In this document: positions 43,951-51,258 of the stretch, piece by piece | Position numbering within the stretch: position 1 is the stretch's first letter | How the letters are laid out: each line of letters begins with the position of its first letter | Origin: an uncultured Thermomicrobiaceae bacterium | GTDB lineage: Bacteria > Chloroflexota > Chloroflexia > Thermomicrobiales > Thermomicrobiaceae | NCBI GenBank assembly: GCA_938082375.1 | Contig: CALKCJ010000020.1 | Coordinates: 124,001 to 188,000, forward strand | Direction of reading: 5' to 3' | Length of the DNA stretch: 64,000 bases | Translations under genes and position numbers: made by a program | The notes under the pieces: generated by a model | The model's database searches: none | Told to the model about the DNA's origin: nothing | The model's input: only the letters and a program-made list of their open reading frames with translations

Positions 43951-44895
43951 TTACTCTCGCAGGGCGAACGGCCGTCGCTCGCTCACTACGCGGTCGTAGC
44001 TCGCACCGTGGTGCAGAACGGCTCGTCCATCTGCGCTCGACGCAGTCTCTTGCAAGAGTTGCTGGTAGACCAGGGTCGTCGCTGGGCTGACGTGCCCAAG
44101 GATTCGCTGCACCTCGCGGAGCTCAAAGCCCTGGCTCAGCGCGTGCAGAGCGAAGGAGTGACGCAAGGTGTGTGGCGTCACTTCCGGTATACCAGCTCGA
44201 TCGGCATACTCCTTGAGAATGAGCCAGAATCCCTGCCTGGTCAACCGGCTGCCACGGTGGTTGAGGAAGAGAGCCCGCTCGTCCGGTCGCTGCGCCAGCA
44301 GTGGCCGGCCGGTCTCGAGATAGGTTCGGAGCGCCGAGACCGCCTCCGCGTTGAGTGGTACCTGCCGTGGCCGCTCGGGATTCCGGCTCACGCTCACGAC
44401 ACCACGCTCGAGGTCAAGATCATCGACATCGAGTGCAGTCAGCTCGCTGACGCGCATCCCTGTCGCGTACAGGGTAACCAGCATTGCGCGGTCGCGGAGC
44501 CCCTCCGGTGTGGGGTCACTCGAGGCGGCTGCGATCAACGCCGTGACCTCCTGCGGGGTGATCGCCCGCGGGGTAAACCGCCCAACCTTCGGTGACGGCA
44601 GCCGGTCTGACGGGTTTGTCTCCAGGATCCCCTGCTCTTTGAGGTAGTGGCAGAATGACTTGACTGCTGCGAGTTTCCGCGCGACCGTCGTCTCAGCATA
44701 CTGCCGCTTCCGCAAGTAGGCGATGAAGTCTCCCAGCTCTGCGGACGTCAACGCGCTCCAGGTCGCTACCCCGCGCATGCCAGCGAGGAACGCCGCGAAC
44801 TGCTCCAGGTCGTTCCGGTAGGCTGCGACTGTGTTAGCCGACAGACCTCGCTCGTTCCCGACGGAGGAGAGAAACGCCTCGATTTGTTCCTGCAT
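43951..44895 (-). CDS. Tyrosine recombinase, XerC/XerD type
   Basis: 314-residue integrase-family recombinase. N-terminal SAM-like DNA-binding half (1-105) and catalytic half. Catalytic residues seen: Arg148 (GMRVSEL), His242 and Arg245 (HTLRHSFAL), His268 (LGHVS) and nucleophile Tyr277 (TTLVYQQL). The beta-hairpin Lys of the family (GKGNKER in Xer) is not visible: here the stretch is SRNPERPRQVP, with arginines. It stands alone between ald and glyS, not inside a mobile element, so a chromosome-dimer-resolution role is likely. XerC versus XerD cannot be decided. Confidence 0.88.
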   Translation of the reverse strand: MQEQIEAFLSSVGNERGLSANTVAAYRNDLEQFAAFLAGMRGVATWSALTSAELGDFIAYLRKRQYAETTVARKLAAVKSFCHYLKEQGILETNPSDRLPSPKVGRFTPRAITPQEVTALIAAASSDPTPEGLRDRAMLVTLYATGMRVSELTALDVDDLDLERGVVSVSRNPERPRQVPLNAEAVSALRTYLETGRPLLAQRPDERALFLNHRGSRLTRQGFWLILKEYADRAGIPEVTPHTLRHSFALHALSQGFELREVQRILGHVSPATTLVYQQLLQETASSADGRAVLHHGASYDRVVSERRPFALRE

Positions 44896-44961
44896 CCGTT
44901 CCCTCCAGCTATTCTCTACGCCAATTCACCCCCCGCATCGCCGAGCAACGACGACTGATCC

Positions 44962-44983
44962 CGAAGTTGACTTGGTAACTTCG
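44962..44983. repeat. Inverted repeat upstream of xer
   Basis: CGAAGTT, 8 bases, AACTTCG. It lies in the 136-base gap between the ald stop and the xer start. It has the look of a protein-binding dyad but is shorter than a dif site. Confidence 0.35.
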
Positions 44984-45031
44984 TCATTGCACAGTGCCCG
45001 ACCGCTTTCCGGCGCCCAATCGTCTCACACC

Positions 45032-46144
45032 CTAGAGTATTTCGTCAACAGGCGTGTAGCGGAGTCCAAACGCCTCGGCCACCGATGGATGCGTTATGGT
45101 GCCGCGAAAGACGTTAACTCCCCTCGCCAGTGCCGGATCACGACGCACTGCCTCGACGAACCCCAGATCGGCGAGCTTGAGCCCGTAGGGCAGCGTGGCG
45201 TTGCTGAGCGCGAAGGTGCTCGTCCGGGGCACTGCGCCCGGCATATTCGTCACACAGTAGTGGACGACCCCGTATTCGACATAGATGGGATCGGTATGAG
45301 TCGTGGGGCGAGCGGTCTCAATGCATCCTCCCTGATCGATCGAGACGTCGACCACCACTGAGCCGGGGCGCATCGACGCGACCATCTCGCGGCTCACCAG
45401 CTTCGGGGCCCGTGCACCGGGAATGAGCACCCCGCCGATGACGAGATCAGCATCGGCAACGGCATCCGCGATGCTCTGCTGGTTCGACATCAGCGTGTGG
45501 AAGCGCCCGTGGAGGACGTGGTCGAGATACCTGAGCCGTTCAGCATTGATATCGAGCAGGATGACGTTGGCGCCTAAGCCGAGCGCCATCTGAGCGGCGT
45601 TCGTGCCCACCGTGCCACCACCGAGGACCACTACGTTGGCGGACGGTACGCCGGTGACGCCGCCGAGCAGGACACCGCGGCCGCCATTCGGCTTCATCAG
45701 ATAGTAGGCGCCGACCTGAACCGCCAACCGGCCAGCGACCTCGCTCATCGGCGCCAGGAGCGGCAGCGTGCCGTCGGGGAGCTGCACGGTCTCGTAGGCG
45801 ATCGCTGTAACTTCTTTGTCGATGAGGACTCTCGTCAGCTCCTCGTTGGCGGCCAGGTGGAGGTAGGTGTAGAGGATCAAGCCAGGTCGCAGTAAGGGGT
45901 ATTCCGGCGGAATCGGTTCCTTCACTTTTACGACCATATCGGCCTGAGCCCACACCTCTTCGGCCGATGGGAGGATCGTCGCACCAGCGGTTCGATACTC
46001 GTCGTCCGAAAAGCCGCTCCCTTCCCCAGCCCCGGCCTGAACGATCACTCGATGCCCGTGCCGCACATATTCACGGGCACCGTGAGGGGTCGTCGAGACG
46101 CGGTTCTCTTTGTCCTTGATCTCCTTCGGCACCCCAATAATCAT
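45032..46144 (-). CDS. ald: Alanine dehydrogenase
   Basis: Interconverts alanine with pyruvate, ammonia and NADH. 370 residues from the ATG giving MIIGVPKEIKDKENRVS; the eleven codons upstream are excluded by the family start and the ribosome site GAAAGAGGGG. Substrate residues lie in KVKEPIPPEYPLLRPG and the HLAANEE stretch; the NAD loop is VVVLGGGTVGTNAAQMALGLG. It agrees with an amino-acid-using lifestyle suggested by the nearby peptidases and permeases. Own promoter at 46176-46204. Confidence 0.96.
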   Translation of the reverse strand: MIIGVPKEIKDKENRVSTTPHGAREYVRHGHRVIVQAGAGEGSGFSDDEYRTAGATILPSAEEVWAQADMVVKVKEPIPPEYPLLRPGLILYTYLHLAANEELTRVLIDKEVTAIAYETVQLPDGTLPLLAPMSEVAGRLAVQVGAYYLMKPNGGRGVLLGGVTGVPSANVVVLGGGTVGTNAAQMALGLGANVILLDINAERLRYLDHVLHGRFHTLMSNQQSIADAVADADLVIGGVLIPGARAPKLVSREMVASMRPGSVVVDVSIDQGGCIETARPTTHTDPIYVEYGVVHYCVTNMPGAVPRTSTFALSNATLPYGLKLADLGFVEAVRRDPALARGVNVFRGTITHPSVAEAFGLRYTPVDEIL

Positions 46145-46175
46145 GCCGCTCGCCCCTCTTTCCTCCACCGCGTAC

Positions 46176-46204
46176 ATAATAAACGGAACCTATGAGGCTG
46201 TCCA
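46176..46204 (-). promoter_or_regulatory. Predicted promoter of ald
   Basis: On the minus strand TGGACA, 17-base spacer, TATTAT. Start near 46169, about 25 bases before the ald ATG. Confidence 0.6.
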
Positions 46205-46287
46205 TACGCCTCAGTCGGCACTGCCAGCGACATTGTCGACTACGTGGTGCAAATCGGCAAGGGCGTGCCGGCCTTCTTCTGTCGAGA

Positions 46288-46316
46288 TTGACGCGGCGAA
46301 GGTTGCTGGCTACAGT
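46288..46316 (+). promoter_or_regulatory. Predicted promoter of rseP
   Basis: TTGACG (46288-46293), 17-base spacer, TACAGT (46311-46316). Start near 46323, about 45 bases before the GTG of rseP. GGCGGCCGCC follows immediately, a small GC dyad. Confidence 0.55.
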
Positions 46317-46368
46317 TAGGCGGCCGCCTACTGAGTCGGCGGCCCTGAACGGAGATCGAGGCTGAACC

Positions 46369-47694
46369 GTGACGGCGACCGCGCTCTACATCGTCCCGAT
46401 CCTCGCGCTCCTCATCCTGGTACACGAGCTCGGCCATTTCTTGACCGCGCGCCTCTTCGGCATCAAGGTGCTGGAATTCGGCATCGGGCTGCCGCCTCGG
46501 ATAGTCGGGATCAGGCGTGGCGATGTGCTGTACTCCATCAACCTGATCCCGATCGGCGGCTTCGTCCGTGTCCTCGGCGAGGATAGCCGTAGTCTCGAGC
46601 CGGGCAGCCTGCAAACGAAGTCGCGTTTCCAGCGCGCGGTCTTCTTTGCTGCGGGGGCACTGATGAACCTCGTGCTGGCGGTGCTCTTGACCACGCTGCT
46701 GGTTGCGGCTCAGGGTGAACCAGAATTGCGCGTGTACATCGCCGAAGTGGCCCCTGACTCCCCAGCCGCCGAGGCTGGATGGCAGCCTGGCGACCGCTTC
46801 TTGGCCGTAGCCGACCGTCCAGTGGAATCGGTGGAGCAACTACTCGAGCTGACCGATGAGCATGCCGGCCGGCCGATGGCCGTGACCGTGCTGAGGGGCA
46901 GCGAGCGCGTGGAGACGGTCGTCGTTCCGCGGCGTGACCCTCCCCCGGGACAGGGACGAACTGGAATCCGAGTCACTGAGGCGGCGCGCGCACGGATCAG
47001 CGTGGCGCAGGTGGAGCGACTTTCGCCTGCCGAGGTGGCAGGGTTCCAGCCAGGAGACGAACTGGTCAGGATCGGCGCGTATCAGATTGAAGACGTGGCG
47101 AGCTACACCCTCGCCCTCAAGCACTATGCCGGACAGACGGTTGAGGTCGTGGTGGTGCGCGGAGACCAGGAGGTCGTCATCGATCTCGCTGTGCCCGTGG
47201 AAGTGCCAGCGGAAAGCCAGCTTCATGTCGGGTTACTCGTCAGGCAAGTGATCCAGGCCCAGCCCGTGCCGTGGTGGAAGATACCGTGGCGGGGAATCGA
47301 GCAGACGCTCGGTACCCTGGTTATGATGTTGCAGGCGTTGGGGATGCTCTTGCGCGGCGAGGCGTCGCTCACCGGCATCGCCGGGCCAATCGGTATGGGT
47401 CAGCTCACGTCTGAAATCCTGGCGGTCAGCCCCGCGCCGATCTGGGTGACGCTCCTCAACCTCACGGTGCTGCTCTCGCTAAACCTGGCGGTGCTCAACC
47501 TGATCCCGTTCCCGGCGCTCGACGGCGGCCGCCTGTTCTTCGTCCTGATCGAGGCGGTGCGACGCCGCCGCATCGCGCCGGAGAAGGAAGGGCTGGTACA
47601 CCTGATCGGCTTCGTCATCCTGCTCACCTTTATGTTCTTCATCGCCTTTGTGGACATCGGACGATTGCTCAGTGGGGAGCCGTTGCTCCGCTGA
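46369..47694 (+). CDS. rseP: Site-2 protease, RseP type
   Basis: M50 intramembrane zinc protease, 441 residues from a GTG start. The first helix carries HELGH (His19, Glu20, His23), the zinc site; the second half has LNLIPFPALDGGR, with the third ligand Asp. Two PDZ domains (about 120-195 and 200-280) lie between, as in RseP. It cuts membrane anti-sigma factors in other bacteria, so the anti-sigma factor at 38.8 kb is a possible client, though the two loci are 6 kb apart. ispG follows after 121 bases, a common neighbour in the isoprenoid/OMP region. Confidence 0.93.
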   Translation: MTATALYIVPILALLILVHELGHFLTARLFGIKVLEFGIGLPPRIVGIRRGDVLYSINLIPIGGFVRVLGEDSRSLEPGSLQTKSRFQRAVFFAAGALMNLVLAVLLTTLLVAAQGEPELRVYIAEVAPDSPAAEAGWQPGDRFLAVADRPVESVEQLLELTDEHAGRPMAVTVLRGSERVETVVVPRRDPPPGQGRTGIRVTEAARARISVAQVERLSPAEVAGFQPGDELVRIGAYQIEDVASYTLALKHYAGQTVEVVVVRGDQEVVIDLAVPVEVPAESQLHVGLLVRQVIQAQPVPWWKIPWRGIEQTLGTLVMMLQALGMLLRGEASLTGIAGPIGMGQLTSEILAVSPAPIWVTLLNLTVLLSLNLAVLNLIPFPALDGGRLFFVLIEAVRRRRIAPEKEGLVHLIGFVILLTFMFFIAFVDIGRLLSGEPLLR

Positions 47695-47815
47695 CGCGAG
47701 CCGGTCAATCTGGTCTGCTGCCCGCTCCCCGGAGGTGCTGGCCACCTCGACACTGAGCGCAGGGAGCGGCACACTTATCCTGTGGTAGGAACTGACTCAG
47801 GAGGATATACACGGA

Positions 47816-48976
47816 ATGACCGTCCAGTGGAGGAAGTCTCGTCCGGTTCGAGTCGGTAACGTGCAGATCGGCGGCGATGCGCCCATCGTGGTGCAGTCGA
47901 TGACGACCGCCGACACGCGTGACCCGAAGGCGACTTTGCGGCAAATCCAGGAGCTGGCCGACGCGGGCTGCGAGATCGTGCGGATCGCGGTACCCGATCG
48001 AGTCGCAGCAGCGGCATTGCCGGAGATCGTGCCATACTCGCCAGTACCGCTGGTCGCGGATATCCACTTCGAGCACACCCTGGCGCTCAAGGCGTTGGAC
48101 GCTGGCATTCACAAGCTTCGTCTCAACCCGGGCAATATCCGCAAACCGGAAGATGTCCGCGAGGTGGTGCGCAAGGCGAAAGAACGGGGCGTACCGATCC
48201 GGGTCGGTGTCAATTTCGGTTCATTGCCGCCTATGACCCGTGAATTCGTCGATGAGATGGCGGCGCAAAACGCAACGCACACAGAGTTGATCGCGGAGCA
48301 CATGGTTCGCACTGCACTCGGGCACGTGCGCATCCTCGAAGCCCTCGACTTTGGCGACATCGTCATCTCGCTGAAAGCGTTCGAGGTACCGGTGATGCTC
48401 GAGGCGTACCGGCGGATGGCCACGTTGGTCGACTACCCGCTGCACCTGGGTGTGACCGAAGCCGGCACACCGAAAGCAGGGGCGATCCGCTCGGCGGTCG
48501 GTATCGGGACGCTGCTGGCCGAAGGGATCGGCGACACCATTCGCGTCTCGCTCGCGACCGACCCGGTTGAAGAGGTGTACGTCGCGTACGAGATCCTCAA
48601 GAGCCTGGGTCTGAGGCAGCGCGGGGCGACGCTGGTCGCCTGCCCGACATGCGGGCGGGTCGAGGTCGACCTCTTCAAGCTCGCGAACGAGATCGATGCC
48701 TACCTAAAGACCATCAAGGAGCCGATCAAGGTCGCCGTGATGGGCTGCGTCGTGAATGGCCCAGGGGAGGCGCGCGACTCCGACGTCGGCGTCGCTGCCG
48801 GTCGTGGCAAGGGCGTCATCTTCCGCAAGGGGAAGATCGTGCGCAAGGTAGACGAGGGCGACATCGTCCCGGCGCTGAAAGAGGAGATCCAGCTCGTTCT
48901 GGCGGAGCAGGCGGCTGGAACCCCCGATGGGGAGGTCGAGCGTCGCCGGATCACGGTGCCGATCGTCGACGGTTAG
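47816..48976 (+). CDS. ispG: 4-hydroxy-3-methylbut-2-enyl diphosphate synthase
   Basis: Penultimate enzyme of the MEP isoprenoid pathway (GcpE), 386 residues. Opens with VGNVQIGGDAPIVVQSMTTADT, the family signature. The 4Fe-4S ligands are in CPTCGR (about 278-283) and CVVNGPGE (about 310-317), where Glu is the fourth ligand. The TIM-barrel half precedes them. The ribosome site is CAGGAGG just upstream of the ATG. It probably shares a message with rseP. Thus the organism uses the MEP route. Confidence 0.97.
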   Translation: MTVQWRKSRPVRVGNVQIGGDAPIVVQSMTTADTRDPKATLRQIQELADAGCEIVRIAVPDRVAAAALPEIVPYSPVPLVADIHFEHTLALKALDAGIHKLRLNPGNIRKPEDVREVVRKAKERGVPIRVGVNFGSLPPMTREFVDEMAAQNATHTELIAEHMVRTALGHVRILEALDFGDIVISLKAFEVPVMLEAYRRMATLVDYPLHLGVTEAGTPKAGAIRSAVGIGTLLAEGIGDTIRVSLATDPVEEVYVAYEILKSLGLRQRGATLVACPTCGRVEVDLFKLANEIDAYLKTIKEPIKVAVMGCVVNGPGEARDSDVGVAAGRGKGVIFRKGKIVRKVDEGDIVPALKEEIQLVLAEQAAGTPDGEVERRRITVPIVDG

Positions 48977-49002
48977 GATCAAGCTCGCCTGGGTAGGGCT
49001 GC

Positions 49003-49977
49003 ATGGAGAGAGAGCGCGCGCTAACCCGCTCCGATCATATCGCTGCGGTTGGCCTGATTTCGTGGGATCGCTTTCTCGTTCTGGATCGCAGCCCGCAGCC
49101 CGGGTCGTACGCTATCGTCACGCACCGGGAAGAGCAGCCGGGCGGTACCACGAGCAACTTGTGCGTGGCACTCCGGAGGCTAGGTGTCGCTGTCACGCTG
49201 GCGGCGGTGGTCGGTGACGACGCTGAGGGGCGCACGCTGATCGAAGGTCTCGCGACCGAGGGCTGCGACGTGCGCCACGTGCGCGTGAAGGCCGGTGTAC
49301 CGACCGACGCCTGTTTCATCCTGGTGGCTCCCGGGGAGCACGGGCCCGATCGGACGATCCTCTGGGAACAGGGGGCCCGGCTCCAGCTCGGTGACCCGCT
49401 GCCGATCGACGAACTGTTTTCTTTCGAGCTGCTGGTCGTTGACGTCGATGACCCGCAGCTACGACAGTTCCTCGTGGACTTGCCGGCCCACGTCTCCCCG
49501 CGCACTCAGCTCGTTGGCCCGCTGGTCTACCTGTTGGAACTGGAGCCGGAAGAAGGCCTCCGGCTGGCGCTCCAGCACGATGTGATCGTCGGTAACGACG
49601 ACGAGCTCTGCTACCTCGCGGGAACAGCCGATCTCGATGCTGCGATCGGGCGCTTGCAGGCCTTGATGCCCCTCCACGTGACCCGCCTGGCGGCGATCAG
49701 CCGGGGGAGGCAGGGGTGCGTGGTCGTCACGCGTCGTGACGTCATTTCGGTACCCGCTTTCAACGTCGAGGTCGTCGATACGACCGGTGCCGGCGATGCC
49801 TTTGCCGCTGGCGTGGTCTACGGGCTGCTCCGGCGCTGGGATCCGGAACGTCTGGGGCGGTTTGCCAACGCGATGGGAGCGCTCGCGGTGCGGGCGCTCG
49901 GTGCGCAGGCCAGCCTCCCCACGCTCGCTGAAGTGGAGGCATTGATGGCTGGCGCGCACGACCGGAGTTCAGCGTGA
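49003..49977 (+). CDS. PfkB-family carbohydrate kinase
   Basis: 324-residue sugar kinase of the ribokinase/PfkB family. N-terminal PGGTTSNLCVALRRLGV binds sugar; the ATP/anion-hole motif DTTGAGDAFAAGVVYGLL (about 260-277) has the catalytic Asp. The substrate is undetermined; fructose, tagatose, ribose or nucleoside kinases share this form. Its tail overlaps queG by four bases, an unusual neighbour. The start is the ATG at 49003; a ribosome site is not clear. Confidence 0.9.
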   Translation: MERERALTRSDHIAAVGLISWDRFLVLDRSPQPGSYAIVTHREEQPGGTTSNLCVALRRLGVAVTLAAVVGDDAEGRTLIEGLATEGCDVRHVRVKAGVPTDACFILVAPGEHGPDRTILWEQGARLQLGDPLPIDELFSFELLVVDVDDPQLRQFLVDLPAHVSPRTQLVGPLVYLLELEPEEGLRLALQHDVIVGNDDELCYLAGTADLDAAIGRLQALMPLHVTRLAAISRGRQGCVVVTRRDVISVPAFNVEVVDTTGAGDAFAAGVVYGLLRRWDPERLGRFANAMGALAVRALGAQASLPTLAEVEALMAGAHDRSSA

Positions 49978-51194
49978 CGTCGTTGACGAGCGTGCGACTC
50001 AAGGTGCTGGCCCGGGAAGCCGGCCTGGTCGTCACCGGGGTGACGACGGCCGCATCCTTTTCAGACATCGCGGAGATGGTGCTCGAACGGATCCGCGAGG
50101 GCCACATGACCGGCCTCGAGTGGTTTACCGAAGACCGGGCACGCTTCTCCGCCGATCCACGCAACCTGCACCCGACGGCCAGGAGCATCATCAGCGTCGG
50201 CGTACCGTACTGGCAGCCTGATCTTCAGCCTCCTCAGGACGGCGAGCCGCACGGCCGTATCTCCCGCTACGCCTGGGGGCGCGACTACCATACGACCCTG
50301 CGCGCGCGGATGGAGCGACTGCATGCGTGCCTGGAGGCGGAGCTGGGCCGGAGAATCGAAGCCCGCTTCCTGGTCGACACGGCTCGTATCGTCGACCGCG
50401 CCGCAGCGGTCAGGGCGGGCGTGGGCTGGTACGGCAAGAACACGATGGTGCTCGTGCCTGGCTACGGTTCCTGGGTGATGCTGGGAGAGCTGATAGTCGA
50501 CATCGAGCTCGAGCCGGACACCCCGCTCCGTCCCCGCTGCGGCCGCTGTACTTCCTGCCTCGATGCCTGCCCCACCGGGGCGCTGGTCGAGCCGTACACA
50601 CTCCATGTGCCACGCTGCATCTCGTTTCTGACCATCGAGCTGCGCGGGCCGATCCCGCGCGAGCTGCGACCGCTCATGGGCAACTGGGTCTTTGGCTGTG
50701 ACCTGTGCCAGGAAGTCTGCCCGTACACCGGAGCAGCGCGCCCGGTGGTCGACCCAGACTTCCGCCCCGAGCGGATCGAGCACTGCTTCCCGGCGCTTAC
50801 GTGGTTGCTGCGGATGACCGAGGAGGAGTTCCGCGAGGTCTATCGTGGCCGCGCCGTGCTGCGTGCGAAGCGCTCTGGCCTGGCCCGAAACGCTGCGGTC
50901 GCCCTCGGCAATGTCGGACGACCTGACGACCTTGCTGTACTGGAAGAGGTGCTTACCCGGCATGACGTACCGCTCGTCCGCGGCCATGCGGCCTGGGCCA
51001 TGGCCCGGATCGATGCAGCGGCCGCCGATCCGGCACTCCGGAGGGCGCTCGTCAGCGAGTCCGATCCGTACGTCCGCGGAGAAATCCGGCAGGCGCTCGA
51101 GACGCCGCCACCAGCCCGCGACCAGCAGCGACCTGTAGCCGCTGCCCAGCCGATTCAACTCCGCGCGCGCCGGACACCAGCGGCCGCTCGCTGA
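49974..51194 (+). CDS. queG: Epoxyqueuosine reductase
   Basis: Last enzyme of queuosine synthesis; reduces epoxyqueuosine in tRNA with cobalamin. 406 residues, GTG start overlapping the kinase stop. Features: VDTARIVDRAAAVRAGVGW with the catalytic-site Asp region and GWYGKNT; two 4Fe-4S ferredoxin motifs (CGRCTSCLDACPTGA, and CDLCQEVCPY) with the proline-rich loops; and a C-terminal HEAT-like domain (about 270-380) with NAAVALGNVG repeats. Ends with a basic Arg-rich tail. No other que gene is in view. Confidence 0.95.
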   Translation: MTSLTSVRLKVLAREAGLVVTGVTTAASFSDIAEMVLERIREGHMTGLEWFTEDRARFSADPRNLHPTARSIISVGVPYWQPDLQPPQDGEPHGRISRYAWGRDYHTTLRARMERLHACLEAELGRRIEARFLVDTARIVDRAAAVRAGVGWYGKNTMVLVPGYGSWVMLGELIVDIELEPDTPLRPRCGRCTSCLDACPTGALVEPYTLHVPRCISFLTIELRGPIPRELRPLMGNWVFGCDLCQEVCPYTGAARPVVDPDFRPERIEHCFPALTWLLRMTEEEFREVYRGRAVLRAKRSGLARNAAVALGNVGRPDDLAVLEEVLTRHDVPLVRGHAAWAMARIDAAAADPALRRALVSESDPYVRGEIRQALETPPPARDQQRPVAAAQPIQLRARRTPAAAR

Positions 51195-51258
51195 GTGCCT
51201 CCTGCCTGCCTGGGGATGAGGCTGAACTCGTGGCAAGCTGTCTCCGCCGGGCTCCAGG

